A DNA stretch of 64,000 bases, from positions 1 through 64,000 of the forward strand of contig CANLMI010000002.1 of assembly GCA_947492375.1 (NCBI GenBank), read 5' to 3'. The notes under the pieces are model-generated. The model did no database searches, had not been told where the DNA came from, and was given only the letters and a program-made list of their open reading frames with translations. The number at the start of each line of letters is the position of its first letter. The stretch's first letter is position 1. A program made the position numbers and the translations under genes. Origin of the DNA: an uncultured Kordiimonas sp. Lineage in GTDB: Bacteria > Pseudomonadota > Alphaproteobacteria > Sphingomonadales > Kordiimonadaceae. Below are positions 16,372 to 27,751 of this stretch, piece by piece.

Positions 16372-18239
16372 TACACGTCCTCCGTATCTGGAAATGTATC
16401 TCCCCCAGAAGACCGTGACCTTATTTCAGTCGCTTTATCCAAAAGCGCACGCCCAAGCGGTGCCGCTGTACTCGCACCGCCACCGCCGTGCTGCACGAGG
16501 ATAGAAACTGCGAACTGCGGATCTTCGGCTGGTGCATAGCCCACAAACAATGCATGATCACGTGATGCCCAAGGCAGTTCTTTATTCTTAAGAACACCTG
16601 TGGTGTTACGTTCCTGAATTGTAATACGGCGAACTTGCGCCGTACCGGTTTTGCCAGCAATTTTTTGTGCAGTTTTTGCCCGACGTGGATCATAAGCTGT
16701 ACCGCGCACGGCCGTTACTTTTTCCATACCTTCACGCACAATATCAAGATGTAACGGATTGACCTGCATACGGCCAAAACCACCGTTATAAAGTAAAGGG
16801 TCAATACTTTCTTCCATTGATGACTTAATCAAAGATGGCTTCACATCACGCCCCGATGCAATACGCGCCGTCATAACAGCAAGTTGAAGAGGTGTTGCCA
16901 GTAAGGCACCTTGCCCGATAGATACATTCAATGTTTCACCAAGCTGCCACCGTTCCCGGCGAGCACGTGCTTTCCATTCACGTGTAGGAACCAGTCCCGC
17001 CTTTTCACCATCAACATTGATATTATGGAGCTGCCCAAGCCCAAAACGCCGAGCCATATCGGCGATTTTGTCAATGTCCATTTTTTCTGCAAGTTCATAA
17101 AAATAAACATCACAGCTATTGGATATTGCGCCCACAAGGTCTAATTTGCCATGACCACCACGTTTCCAGCAATGGAAGGTATTATCACCTAAACGGTGCC
17201 GTCCATTACAATAATATTCGGTCTCAGGCTTAACTAACCCTTCTTCCAGCGCAGACAAAGCCATGAGCATCTTCACCGTAGACCCCGGCGGATACAAGCC
17301 ATTCACACATTTATTGACGAGCGGCTTTCGTGGGTCTTTTAACAAGGAGTTCCAATTTTGACTGCTGATCCCTCGTGTAAACTCGTTCGGGTCATACGTT
17401 GGTGTAGAAGCGAGCGCGAGTATTTCCCCTGTTTTGATATCCATAACGACGGCGCCTGCTGCTTCTTCGCCAAGGATTTTTGTTGCCTCTTTCTGGAGCT
17501 CCAGATCGATGCTCAGGTTCAAATGCTTGCCATATGTTGCGTTTTGCCGCCCCGGTAATTCACGCACTTCTCTACCAACAGAATTCACCTCAATCCGGCG
17601 CGTGCCTGCATGCCCGCGAAGGTGGGCCTCAAACCTGTCTTCAAGTCCTTGTTTCCCTACTTTAAATCCAGGCAATTGATAAAGTGGGTTTTTATTCACA
17701 TCTTCTTCATCAGGGCTGGCAAGATACCCAACAATGTGTGCTACTTCATGCCCGTCCGGGTAATATCGTGATAAACCAGCATCCGTTAATATACCCGGCA
17801 AGTCAGGTGTGCCAACATTCACCCGTGCGAACCGGTCCCATCCAAGGCCTTCTGCAACAGTAATAGGGACAAACTTTCGCTGCCGTCTTATTTGGCGTTC
17901 AATACGCCTGAGTTGCCGCGGAGATAAATCAACAATACGTCCAAGTTTTTCCAAGGTTTCTTTAGAATTAGCCGTTTGCTCAGGTATCAAGAAAACCCTA
18001 AAATCTTGCCTATTGGTGGCAAGCTTACGGCCCTTTCTATCAAGGATATCACCGCGCTCAGGCGCTATCAACCGCAGTGAAATACGATTTTTATCCGCAC
18101 GTAATTTATATTGATCGCCCTCTACAACAGAGAGGTAATACAGCCGCCCACCAAGCGCAGACAGAACTAATCCCTGCCCTCCGGCTAATAAAAGAGCCCT
18201 TCGGCTGAAAAGTTGATATCGTAAACCTTCTTTTGACAT
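16371..18239 (-). CDS. mrdA: Penicillin-binding protein 2 (transpeptidase)
   Basis: Cross-links peptidoglycan during elongation in complex with RodA and MreBCD. The 622-residue protein has one N-terminal membrane anchor, a pedestal domain and a transpeptidase domain. The catalytic motif is STVK with Ser about residue 320 (in NGLYPPGSTVKM). The second motif is SCD at about 374-376, the S-x-D form usual for PBP2, and the third is KTG at about 529-531 (AGKTGTAQ). It starts 7 bases after mreD and overlaps rodA by one base. Length is typical. Confidence 0.97.
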   Translation of the reverse strand: MSKEGLRYQLFSRRALLLAGGQGLVLSALGGRLYYLSVVEGDQYKLRADKNRISLRLIAPERGDILDRKGRKLATNRQDFRVFLIPEQTANSKETLEKLGRIVDLSPRQLRRIERQIRRQRKFVPITVAEGLGWDRFARVNVGTPDLPGILTDAGLSRYYPDGHEVAHIVGYLASPDEEDVNKNPLYQLPGFKVGKQGLEDRFEAHLRGHAGTRRIEVNSVGREVRELPGRQNATYGKHLNLSIDLELQKEATKILGEEAAGAVVMDIKTGEILALASTPTYDPNEFTRGISSQNWNSLLKDPRKPLVNKCVNGLYPPGSTVKMLMALSALEEGLVKPETEYYCNGRHRLGDNTFHCWKRGGHGKLDLVGAISNSCDVYFYELAEKMDIDKIADMARRFGLGQLHNINVDGEKAGLVPTREWKARARRERWQLGETLNVSIGQGALLATPLQLAVMTARIASGRDVKPSLIKSSMEESIDPLLYNGGFGRMQVNPLHLDIVREGMEKVTAVRGTAYDPRRAKTAQKIAGKTGTAQVRRITIQERNTTGVLKNKELPWASRDHALFVGYAPAEDPQFAVSILVQHGGGGASTAAPLGRALLDKATEIRSRSSGGDTFPDTEDV

Positions 18240-18246
18240 GATTGCA

Positions 18247-18753
18247 TTACATCACAAGTCGCCGCAAACGTCCAAGCACAAGTGCAATCGGTGCATAAGC
18301 AATTACTGTAGCACCCCATTGGCGCGCCACAGGTTCAATCGGGATCATATCACCGCTCACCAACGATGTAATTCCCCATGCAACTACATAAAGCACCAAC
18401 GCTAAAATCGAGAAAATAGCCCAGTATAAAACACGACTTCGCCCCCGATAATGTTTTAACTGGGTGATGACAAACAAACGCGTACATAGCAAAATAGCCA
18501 TATTCAGTCCAAGCGGTACACCGAGCCACAAATCAAGAAAAAAACCTATCCCGGCACACGCCCCGAAAGGCAATAATAACGGGCGCGAAGACAACCAATA
18601 AAATGCTGAAATCAGAACCAAATGCGGCATCATTGCTGTTGTTACAACACTTCCTATTGGTAAAAGCATAATTATCGCACAAACGCATGTTGCAATAATA
18701 GGAACAAAGCCTGCCATACCAAATGACGCAAATAATGGTTTCTTCATTGCCAT
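18247..18753 (-). CDS. mreD: Rod shape-determining protein MreD
   Basis: This inner-membrane component of the elongasome has about 168 residues and five or so hydrophobic helices, with the family look SSRPLLLPFGACAGIGFFLDLWLGVPLGLNMAILL. The ATG at 18753 sits one base after the mreC stop codon and six bases after the purine-rich AGGGGAGGGG site, which decides the start. A reading from 18798 would overlap mreC with no ribosome binding site. Position between mreC and mrdA is the canonical order. Confidence 0.92.
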   Translation of the reverse strand: MAMKKPLFASFGMAGFVPIIATCVCAIIMLLPIGSVVTTAMMPHLVLISAFYWLSSRPLLLPFGACAGIGFFLDLWLGVPLGLNMAILLCTRLFVITQLKHYRGRSRVLYWAIFSILALVLYVVAWGITSLVSGDMIPIEPVARQWGATVIAYAPIALVLGRLRRLVM

Positions 18754-18754
18754 T

Positions 18755-19684
18755 TTAACGCCCCTCCCCTGTTGGAGCATCTTGTTTCTCTTGATCACCG
18801 GCTTGAGGTAAAGGTTCCAGTTGGTCTTCAGGGTCTATTAAAGTCTCTTCAGGTAGCTTTGGTTGATAATTCATCACACGAACATAATCCAAACTATCGA
18901 TATTACTCGTTGTTCTAACGATTGGCTGTCTATCAATAATCGATACAACATGGGCGATAGGTAGATCTGGCGGGAAAGCACCACCATGCCCTGAGGTTAG
19001 GAAACGGTCTCCAACTTCCAAAGTTACTGTTTGGGGAAGATACTTAACTTCGATGAATAATTCATTTGTGCCCTCGATGATAGCAAGATCATCAGTGCGC
19101 TCTAAACGAACAGGTATATGGCTATTCACGTCTGTTGTCAGCAAAACCCGGCTGCTAAGATAACCAACTTCAATAATGCGCCCAACAACACCACCATCAT
19201 CAACGACTGGCGCATTTTTACGTACACCGTCATTGTGACCTATATTGATAACAACACTCTGTTCAAATGCGCCGCCACTTGCGCCTACAACACGGCCCGT
19301 TGCCGCAGTGGGCACTTCCCGTCCCGGTACTTTTAAGATGGACTTTAGACGTTCGTTTTCGCGGTTTAACTGTAAAGCTGTTTCCTGCCATTGGCGCAAG
19401 CGTTCATTTTCTTCGCGAAGGGTCTGATTTTCCAAATATATATCCGAAACACCCGCCAAACGTTCCAACCCATCCTGAGTGATACGGATCGGCTGCTCAA
19501 GCACTGTCAAAACCGGGGCGGCGATATCATTGGCATATGAGCGTACCTTTACAGGCACACTGTTCCCCAATGCCTCAAGGAGTAGAAAAACAACAGCTAT
19601 AACTAAATAAGTCCAGAAGTATCCTCGGCCTTTATTAATGCGGCGCCTACCCAGATTATCACTTAACGTAGATGATTGCATCAT
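18755..19684 (-). CDS. mreC: Rod shape-determining protein MreC
   Basis: Periplasmic scaffold that links MreB/MreD to PBP2. The 309-residue protein has an N-terminal membrane anchor (YLVIAVVFLLLEALG), then a coiled coil (NQTLREENERLRQWQETALQLNRENERLKSIL). The beta-rich core follows: GRVVGASGGAFEQSVVINIGHNDGVRKNAPVVDDGGVVGRI...SSRVLLTTDVNSHIPVR. The C-terminal tail is acidic and Pro/Gln-rich. It lies 50 bases after mreB and one base before mreD in the same operon. Confidence 0.96.
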   Translation of the reverse strand: MMQSSTLSDNLGRRRINKGRGYFWTYLVIAVVFLLLEALGNSVPVKVRSYANDIAAPVLTVLEQPIRITQDGLERLAGVSDIYLENQTLREENERLRQWQETALQLNRENERLKSILKVPGREVPTAATGRVVGASGGAFEQSVVINIGHNDGVRKNAPVVDDGGVVGRIIEVGYLSSRVLLTTDVNSHIPVRLERTDDLAIIEGTNELFIEVKYLPQTVTLEVGDRFLTSGHGGAFPPDLPIAHVVSIIDRQPIVRTTSNIDSLDYVRVMNYQPKLPEETLIDPEDQLEPLPQAGDQEKQDAPTGEGR

Positions 19685-19734
19685 AAGGGACCGAGCGCCT
19701 ATATTAATTTCTTATTGGCCAGAAAGTTTTACTG

Positions 19735-20769
<1,035 letters not shown>

Positions 20770-20832
20770 TTAGTGCCTCATAAATTTGGGGTCAAAATTC
20801 TTGAAGGGCTAGAGTAGTATTCACGCCCCAAC

Positions 20833-20871
20833 AGACTTGTTATGGGGCAGATACGCCCCATACACAAGTCT
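20833..20871. promoter_or_regulatory. Long hairpin in the mreB upstream region
   Basis: AGACTTGTTATGGGGC (20833-20848) and GCCCCATACACAAGTCT (20855-20871) form a 16-bp stem with one bulged base and a 6-base loop, about 64 bases before the mreB start. It is not followed by a T-run on either strand, so a simple terminator for leuA is unlikely. It may be a leader structure of the mreB mRNA or an inefficient leuA 3' end. Confidence 0.5.
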
Positions 20872-20996
20872 TCTTGCGTAAGATTACGGCATGTTTGTGT
20901 TTTTTTTCAAAAACAAACGGTTTCCTGATGCTTTTAAGGCTTCTCAGTTAGGCAAAAACCATTTTAGGGCCAAACTCTGAAGAAATATCGATTTCT

Positions 20997-22565
20997 TTAG
21001 CCCACCTCTTTCATAGAATCGACTCTATGGCCTGGTGCTTGCTTTTCCTTTTTGATCATCAATTTATTCACAGCTGCAACATAAGCACGCGCCGCAGCCG
21101 TCACAGTATCCTCATGCGCGCCTTGTCCGTTCACAAGATAACCGTCATCTTCGAGACGAACAGTACATTCAGCCTGTGCATCGGTGCCAGCAGTGACAGC
21201 ATGAACCTGAAAAAGCTGTAGATGGGGGTAAAACCCAATAAGTGCCTTAATCGCATTGAAGGCAGCATCAACAGGCCCCGCACCATACACAACCGTTTTA
21301 CGCTCCTTGCCATCAATAGATAATGACACATCAGAAAAAGCTCGGCCATCAGACGATGTATAGGTATTTAATGAGATAACCTGAATACGGTTTTCTGCGG
21401 TTGCGACCTCATCATCAACAAGGGCGATAATATCTTCATCATAAATATTTTTCTTACGATCACCAAGGGCCTTGAAACGCTTAAAGCATTCTTGAAAGGC
21501 GTTATCCCCCAACTCGTAACCAAGTTCCTTAAGCTTATCAGCAAAGGCATGCCTACCAGAATGCTTACCCATTACAAGAACTGAGCGCGAAAGCCCGACA
21601 GATTCTGGCGTCATAATTTCATAGGTTTCAGCGTTTTTCAGCACACCGTCCTGATGAATTCCAGATTCGTGTGCAAACGCATTTGCACCAACAATCGCTT
21701 TATTATTCTGGACAGTAAAACCAGTAACAGTCGATACAAGACGGCTGGCACGCATAATTTCTGTCGTTTTAATGTTAGTCGAAACCGGCATCACATCACT
21801 ACGTGTTTTAATCGCCATCACGATTTCTTCCATCGCAGCATTACCAGCGCGCTCACCAATACCATTGATTGTACACTCAACCTGCCGCGCGCCAGCATTC
21901 ACTGCCGCGAGCGAGTTTGCAACAGCAAGACCCAAGTCATTATGGCAATGCGTCGAGAAAGTTGCCTGATCCGCATTCGCAACATTTTCAATTACATGCG
22001 TGAACATGGCAGCATACTCTTCCGGAATGCCGTACCCAACTGTATCGGGCAGGTTAATCGTTGTCGCACCAGCCTTAATCGCTGTATCTACTGCCTTGCA
22101 TAAAAAGTCCAAATCGGTGCGTGTTGCATCTTCTGCACTCCATTCAACGTCAGCCGCAAACCGACGGGCATGGCTAACCGAATGATGGATCGCCTCTAAA
22201 ACTGCTGCCGGCTCCATTTGAAGTTTCACTTTCATATGCAGAGGACTCGTTGCAATAAATGTATGAATTCTCGGGTTTCGCGCCGGTTTTAATGCTTCCG
22301 CCGCCCGGTCAATATCACCGAGCGCTGCACGGGCGAGCGAACAAACAGTACTATCCTTAACCTGCTCTGCTATTTTTTTTACACACTCAAAATCACCATT
22401 GGACGCAATCGCAAATCCAGCCTCAATAATATCGACTTTCATAGCCTCCAAGACTTCAGCGATTTTAAGTTTTTCCTCCAACGTCATTGAAGCCCCCGGC
22501 GATTGCTCACCATCCCGTAACGTTGTGTCAAATATCTTTATCTGATCTGCCTGCTTCTGCGACAT
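20997..22565 (-). CDS. leuA: 2-isopropylmalate synthase
   Basis: First committed step of leucine synthesis: acetyl-CoA plus 2-oxoisovalerate to 2-isopropylmalate. The 522-residue protein has the TIM-barrel catalytic domain with [15 protein letters not shown], the metal-binding HCHND in [20 protein letters not shown], and [15 protein letters not shown]-terminal LeuA regulatory domain from about residue 395 mediates leucine feedback ([21 protein letters not shown]). A leucine-rich leader ORF and hairpin precede it. It is on the same strand as the ilv genes but separated from them by an Rrf2/GyrI pair. Confidence 0.97.
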   Translation of the reverse strand: MSQKQADQIKIFDTTLRDGEQSPGASMTLEEKLKIAEVLEAMKVDIIEAGFAIASNGDFECVKKIAEQVKDSTVCSLARAALGDIDRAAEALKPARNPRIHTFIATSPLHMKVKLQMEPAAVLEAIHHSVSHARRFAADVEWSAEDATRTDLDFLCKAVDTAIKAGATTINLPDTVGYGIPEEYAAMFTHVIENVANADQATFSTHCHNDLGLAVANSLAAVNAGARQVECTINGIGERAGNAAMEEIVMAIKTRSDVMPVSTNIKTTEIMRASRLVSTVTGFTVQNNKAIVGANAFAHESGIHQDGVLKNAETYEIMTPESVGLSRSVLVMGKHSGRHAFADKLKELGYELGDNAFQECFKRFKALGDRKKNIYDEDIIALVDDEVATAENRIQVISLNTYTSSDGRAFSDVSLSIDGKERKTVVYGAGPVDAAFNAIKALIGFYPHLQLFQVHAVTAGTDAQAECTVRLEDDGYLVNGQGAHEDTVTAAARAYVAAVNKLMIKKEKQAPGHRVDSMKEVG

Positions 22566-22610
22566 GTCTCGTGTTCCCGTATAACTTTAAATTTCAGTAT
22601 TTTTATGTGA

Positions 22611-22668
22611 CTTCACTCCCTTAAACACCCAGATGGTCAATCATATCCAATCAGGAGGTGTCTAAGGG
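22611..22668 (-). promoter_or_regulatory. Candidate leucine attenuator structure before leuA
   Basis: On the minus-strand RNA, CCCTTAGACACC (22668 to 22657) pairs with GGTGTTTAAGGG (22629 to 22618): 12 pairs including one G-U. The leader-peptide stop codon TAG lies within the first arm. A further 9-base complement exists between CTTCACTCC in the Leu-codon region (22699 to 22691) and GGAGTGAAG (22619 to 22611). Ribosome position on the leucine codons could therefore decide which stem forms. No U-run follows, so the effect may be on leuA translation or Rho access rather than intrinsic termination. Confidence 0.6.
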
Positions 22669-22778
22669 CTGATAAGTCGGCCAAGCAGAAGGAGTGAAGC
22701 AAGCGTGAGAGAAGCAAAAGCAGCAACATTCATGTGAAGCTGTTCATACCTATTTTCAATATGGTCATAAATAACCAT
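22662..22778 (-). CDS. Putative leucine leader peptide upstream of leuA
   Basis: A 38-codon ORF starts with ATG at 22778, seven bases after an AGGAAG ribosome binding site (22791 to 22786). It ends ...LTLASLLLLGRLISP before a TAG at 22664-22662. Seven of the last fifteen codons or so are leucine, or nearly so, with four in a row (CTC CTT CTG CTT). It begins about 100 bases downstream of a good promoter and ends 96 bases before leuA. The leucine run, stop codon inside a stem and location are the marks of an attenuator leader. A small hydrophobic membrane peptide is the alternative. Confidence 0.65.
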   Translation of the reverse strand: MVIYDHIENRYEQLHMNVAAFASLTLASLLLLGRLISP

Positions 22779-22862
22779 TATCACACTTCCTATAACAATA
22801 AATCTAATTCAACATGTAACAGAATGCATAATTATAGGAAAGACAATTTTTATGTAATTTAA

Positions 22863-22913
22863 TTACAAATAATTCTATTTGTAAATGATATTCATAGATA
22901 ATATCTATGACAA
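22863..22913 (-). promoter_or_regulatory. leuA promoter with two flanking palindromes
   Basis: Read on the minus strand, TTGTCA (22913-22908) and TATCAT (22890-22885) are separated by exactly 17 bases, a good sigma-70-type pair. The spacer is nearly filled by the perfect palindrome TCATAGATAATATCTATGA (22892-22910). Just downstream of the -10, TTACAAATA (22863-22871) and TATTTGTAA (22876-22884) form a second perfect inverted repeat. Both look like repressor sites. The regulator is unknown; Lrp- or Rrf2-type proteins are candidates. Confidence 0.55.
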
Positions 22914-22941
22914 GCGTGGATTTTTGAAATAAAATTCCAAT

Positions 22942-23382
22942 CTAACGAGCAACGCCAACATTCACTGTAACGGTGTCATCTTCATTGGCACTGTAAACAT
23001 CATAATCAGCAAGATATGTACGATTAAGATTCTGCTGCCAAATAGCTTGCCACTGCTCGATCAATGTTTGTGGCTGGGGACCCTTTACCTCAAACATAAT
23101 CATTTCTTGCTCTGGAATCACTACAGTATGGAAAGCGTCAGTAGATGTCACTTCTTTTGCCACGCGGTATCCGATAGTCATACGATAAGGATCATTAGCC
23201 GCACCGGTATATTCATGATAAACGCAGTACACATCACGTGTGAGAACAGTATCTAGTTCATCTAATACATTACGGGCATAAAAAGCCTGCCATAACGCGC
23301 CGATTCCATCTGGCTCATCATTGCGAACAATCGCAGACAGTCCTGCAACAGTAAAACTCTCTCTAAAGCGCGTTTGCACCAT
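22942..23382 (-). CDS. GyrI-like small-molecule-binding domain protein
   Basis: This stand-alone effector-binding domain of about 146 residues is of the GyrI/AraC-effector (SOUL-like) fold. Features are FTVAGLSAIVRNDEPDGIGALWQAFYARN at the start, VYHEYTGAANDPYRMTIGYRV in the middle and TLIEQWQAIWQQNLNRTYLADYDVY near the end. Such proteins bind hydrophobic or cationic small molecules, or inhibit partner proteins. No DNA-binding domain is present. The ATG at 23382 follows AAAGGGAAA. It is divergent from the Rrf2 regulator with a 59-base AT-rich gap, so the regulator probably controls it. Confidence 0.8.
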   Translation of the reverse strand: MVQTRFRESFTVAGLSAIVRNDEPDGIGALWQAFYARNVLDELDTVLTRDVYCVYHEYTGAANDPYRMTIGYRVAKEVTSTDAFHTVVIPEQEMIMFEVKGPQPQTLIEQWQAIWQQNLNRTYLADYDVYSANEDDTVTVNVGVAR

Positions 23383-23441
23383 TTTCCCTTTCAATTTAAA
23401 TATAATTAATTAAACTAAGATATATATTATCGGAGTTTAAA

Positions 23442-23942
23442 ATGCAACTTTCAGAAACTGTTGAATGGGGAATTCATGCATGCCTTGCACTAGCCATGAT
23501 CCCGGAAGGAACCCGCATACCGGCTAAAGCGCTTGCCGAGTATCATGGTATAAAACCGAGCTATTTTGCAAAAGCAATGCAAAAACTGGTTGCAGCAGGA
23601 ATTGTCAAATCAATTGAAGGCCGCGCCGGTGGGTTAAGGTTAACAAAATGTGCCTCAGATATTTCTGTCTTGGAAATTGTTTTAGCTCTGGAAGAAAGTA
23701 AGACTTTTTTTCAATGTCGTGAAATTCGCCAACAAGGGCCTTGTGCTGCTAAATCAAAATATTATAGCAAACCCTGCAATATCGCACATCTAATGCATAA
23801 GGCGGATGCAGCATGGCGGCATGTTCTTGCTCAAACCAGCTTAAATGAGCTTTGCACTTCAGCAAGGGCAGAACCTATTCCAGGTGTGAACGAAGCCACA
23901 CAGAAATGGCTAACAGAGTCAGGGGCTTTAAGAGGTCTGTAG
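23442..23942 (+). CDS. Rrf2-family transcriptional regulator with three cysteines
   Basis: This 166-residue protein has an N-terminal winged helix (MQLSETVEWGIHACLALAMI...KALAEYHGIKPSYFAKAMQKLVAAGIVKSIEGRAGGLRLTK) typical of Rrf2. Cysteines 92, 101 and 112 lie where IscR, NsrR and RsrR bind an Fe-S cluster, but with wider spacing (C-x8-C-x10-C). It may therefore sense redox state, NO or iron. It is divergent from the GyrI-like gene, an arrangement that often means direct control. A strong terminator separates it from convergent ilvC. Confidence 0.88.
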   Translation: MQLSETVEWGIHACLALAMIPEGTRIPAKALAEYHGIKPSYFAKAMQKLVAAGIVKSIEGRAGGLRLTKCASDISVLEIVLALEESKTFFQCREIRQQGPCAAKSKYYSKPCNIAHLMHKADAAWRHVLAQTSLNELCTSARAEPIPGVNEATQKWLTESGALRGL

Positions 23943-24012
23943 ACTATATTCTCACATAAGCCTGACAGAACTTCACCTCTTATTCAAATGTAAATCTCAA
24001 TCAAGGGTTAAT

Positions 24013-24049
24013 AAAAAAGGCATAGAAATACTTAATTTATGCCTTTTTT
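24013..24049. terminator. Bidirectional terminator between Rrf2 gene and ilvC
   Basis: AAAAAAGGCATA (24013-24024) pairs perfectly with TATGCCTTTTTT (24038-24049). The A/T ends supply a U-run for transcripts from either side. It ends the Rrf2 transcript and the ilvB-ilvN-ilvC transcript. Confidence 0.85.
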
Positions 24050-24066
24050 ATTTCGATAATTAGAGG

Positions 24067-25089
<1,023 letters not shown>

Positions 25090-25169
25090 TCATTCCCTAT
25101 TTTGCGCTAAACAACAAAGCTTTAAGCCCATGATTTAGTTTAATTCTATTACAAAAATTCCAGATATAA

Positions 25170-25748
25170 TTAGAGGCTCTTACATCCCCGAGAAAGAGCG
25201 ACGGCCCCTGTTCTAGCGGCTTCTACGAGGCCAAGGTCACTCATTAATTCAATGAAAGCCGTGATTTTATCGCTTGATCCAGTTAACTCAAAGACAAAGC
25301 TTGTCCGTGTTGAATCAACTACTTGCGCACGAAAAGCATCCGCGAGGCGCAAGGCTTCAACCCGCTTCTCGCCTTCCCCTGTCATTTTAACAAGCGCAAG
25401 GCCGCGGGCCACAAACGGCCCTTCCATCGTTAAGTCAGCAACCTTGTGAACAGGCACCAAACGATCAAGTTGCGCTTTAATCTGCTCGATCACCATATGC
25501 GTACCCTTGGTAACAATCGTTACCCGGGAAACTTCCTTCGTCTCGTCAATGGCGGCAACGGTCAAGCTTTCAATATTGTATCCACGGCCTGAAAATAAGC
25601 CAATCACACGCGCAAGAACGCCCGCTTCGTTATCAACGAGAACGCTTATAGTATGCTTTTTTATAGGGCCCTGATCTTTCATGGCTTTGTCACTCTTACG
25701 AATAGTATGTTGGTTAATGGTGTTCTGGTCAACGGCGGTTGATATCAT
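25170..25748 (-). CDS. ilvN: Acetolactate synthase small (regulatory) subunit
   Basis: Regulatory subunit that confers valine feedback on the large subunit. The 192-residue reading starts with an ATG that overlaps the ilvB stop (ATGA), indicating translational coupling. Another start at 25682 would begin [18 protein letters not shown], nearer to the usual family N-terminus. An N-terminal ACT domain ([33 protein letters not shown]) and a second ACT-like C-terminal domain ([19 protein letters not shown]...[17 protein letters not shown]) are clear. Position between ilvB and ilvC is standard. Confidence 0.95.
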   Translation of the reverse strand: MISTAVDQNTINQHTIRKSDKAMKDQGPIKKHTISVLVDNEAGVLARVIGLFSGRGYNIESLTVAAIDETKEVSRVTIVTKGTHMVIEQIKAQLDRLVPVHKVADLTMEGPFVARGLALVKMTGEGEKRVEALRLADAFRAQVVDSTRTSFVFELTGSSDKITAFIELMSDLGLVEAARTGAVALSRGCKSL

Positions 25749-27574
25749 ACAACGGCCAGAGCTTCATCATTCCTTGGTTTCGACTGTACATCGCCCGCTA
25801 ACATCATTTCGTTATGCGCAGCGCCAGCAGGCACCATCGGAAAACAATTTTCCAGTTTTGCAATATGACAATCAACGATCACAGGCCCATCATAGTCAAT
25901 CATTTCCTGAATAGTGTCATCAAGCTTTAAAGGATCATTTACCCTCAAACCTTTCCAACCATAGGCCTCAGCAAGCGCAACAAAATCCGGCAAAGCAGAA
26001 GAATAGCTTTCCGAATAACGGCTTTCATAGGTTAATTCCTGCCATTGGCGCACCATCCCCATGAATTCGTTATTCATAATAAATATTTTCACAGGCAGGC
26101 GGTATTGCACCGCTGTTGCTAGCTCCTGAATATTCATCTGGATCGATGCTTCACCAGCAACATCAATAACAAGCCGACCAGGTTCTGCGAGTTGCGCACC
26201 AATAGCTGCTGGCAAGCCATAGCCCATTGTTCCAAGCCCGCCAGACGTCAACCAGCGATTGGGTTTCTCGAAATCAAGATACTGCGCCGCCCACATCTGA
26301 TGCTGCCCAACTTCTGTTGAGATAATCGGATCATGATTTTTCGTCAGCTCATTCAAACGGTCAAGCGCATATTGCGGCATGATAACATCGTCACTCTTTT
26401 CATAAGCAAGGCATTTAACGGCGCGCCATTCATCAATTTGCCCCCACCAATCCAACAGATCTGGCTGTGTTTCAGAAAAACCCTTTTCCCGCCATAAATC
26501 AATAAAGCGCCGAAGTGTGCGACCAGCGTCCGCGATAATAGGAATATCAACAGAAACATTCTTGTTAATGGACGATAAGTCGATATCAACGTGAATTTTC
26601 TTCGATTCCGGTGAAAAAGCATCGATACGGCCTGTTACACGATCATCAAATCGCGCACCAATCGCAAGCATTACATCACAGTCATGCATCGCGTGATTTG
26701 CCTCAAAGGTGCCGTGCATACCGAGCATTCCCAAAAACTGTTTATCGCTTGCAGGGTATGCGCCCAGCCCCATGAGAGTATTTGTAACCGGCATGCCCGT
26801 CATGTGAGCAAATTCCGTTAATAATTCAGACGCTTCAGGGCCCGCATTAATAATGCCGCCACCTGCATAAATGATGGGGCGTTCTGCAGTAGCGAGTAAT
26901 TCTATTGCTTCTGCTATCGCTATTTCAGAGCCGTCAACGATAGGCCGGTATGTCTTATGTTCAACTGGAACATAAGCTTCATACGTTGTTTTCTCAACCT
27001 GAACATCTTTCGGCAAGTCTACAACCACTGGTCCCGGCCTTCCACTTGTCGCTACATAAAAAGCTTCTTTCAAAACTGTTGATACTTTTGCCGTATTCTT
27101 CACCAGATAATTATGCTTGGTACAAGGGCGTGTAATGCCAACTGTATCAGCCTCCTGAAAAGCGTCATTACCGATCAAATGCCTTGCAACCTGACCTGTC
27201 AAACAAACGATGGGGATCGAATCCAGCATTGCATCTGTAAGACCTGTCACAACATTTGTAGCACCCGGTCCTGATGTAACCAAAATAACACCCGGCTTAC
27301 CTGTAGAGCGTGCGTAACCCTCTGCCGCATGAGCAGCTGCCTGCTCATGACGTACAAGAACATGCTTGATCTTGCCTTGCTTAAAAATTTCGTCATAGAT
27401 TGGCAGGACCGCACCGCCCGGATAGCCAAAGATCACTTCGACTTCCAGCTCAATCAATGTTCGAATTATAATTTCCGCACCGCTTAATTCCAATGCCTCA
27501 GACTTGTCTGAGATGCTTGGAAGGTTATTATTACCGTGCGCGGCATCTGAATCCAAAATGTTGATCGCCGACAT
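25745..27574 (-). CDS. ilvB: Acetolactate synthase large subunit
   Basis: Thiamine-diphosphate enzyme that makes acetolactate from pyruvate, the first common step to valine, leucine and isoleucine. The protein of about 609 residues has the N-terminal pyrimidine-binding domain with [14 protein letters not shown] and [25 protein letters not shown], a central FAD-type domain and the C-terminal ThDP site [20 protein letters not shown]...[12 protein letters not shown]. The ATG at 27574 follows AGGA about nine bases upstream; a TTG at 27583 is less likely. A promoter and structured leader precede it. Confidence 0.97.
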   Translation of the reverse strand: MSAINILDSDAAHGNNNLPSISDKSEALELSGAEIIIRTLIELEVEVIFGYPGGAVLPIYDEIFKQGKIKHVLVRHEQAAAHAAEGYARSTGKPGVILVTSGPGATNVVTGLTDAMLDSIPIVCLTGQVARHLIGNDAFQEADTVGITRPCTKHNYLVKNTAKVSTVLKEAFYVATSGRPGPVVVDLPKDVQVEKTTYEAYVPVEHKTYRPIVDGSEIAIAEAIELLATAERPIIYAGGGIINAGPEASELLTEFAHMTGMPVTNTLMGLGAYPASDKQFLGMLGMHGTFEANHAMHDCDVMLAIGARFDDRVTGRIDAFSPESKKIHVDIDLSSINKNVSVDIPIIADAGRTLRRFIDLWREKGFSETQPDLLDWWGQIDEWRAVKCLAYEKSDDVIMPQYALDRLNELTKNHDPIISTEVGQHQMWAAQYLDFEKPNRWLTSGGLGTMGYGLPAAIGAQLAEPGRLVIDVAGEASIQMNIQELATAVQYRLPVKIFIMNNEFMGMVRQWQELTYESRYSESYSSALPDFVALAEAYGWKGLRVNDPLKLDDTIQEMIDYDGPVIVDCHIAKLENCFPMVPAGAAHNEMMLAGDVQSKPRNDEALAVV

Positions 27575-27642
27575 CGTTACCAATCCTGTATTAAGTCATT
27601 ATCTAAATCATTACAGCCCATTCAAAGCCCATTTACACAAGT

Positions 27643-27709
27643 GGGGGCGCACTAGGCGCCCCCGGGGGTGGGTCTCGTCACAGTTAAAAACTTCATTGGG
27701 CTTGAAGTT
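27643..27709 (-). promoter_or_regulatory. Structured leader of ilvB
   Basis: The minus-strand leader contains a GGGGGCGC/GCGCCCCC stem (27663-27656 with 27650-27643) and an AACTTCA/TGAAGTT stem (27709-27703 with 27695-27689) followed by three further Ts. A 14-codon ORF (MKFLTVTRPTPGGA, 27696 to 27652) starts in the second stem and stops in the loop of the first. Loop sequences AGCCCA can also pair with TGGGCT copies nearer ilvB. It looks like a regulated leader, but the peptide is not rich in Ile, Val or Leu. Confidence 0.4.
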
Positions 27710-27751
27710 TTCAGCGTCAATGCTTGGGCTGGCTAAGCATCGACACAAAGG

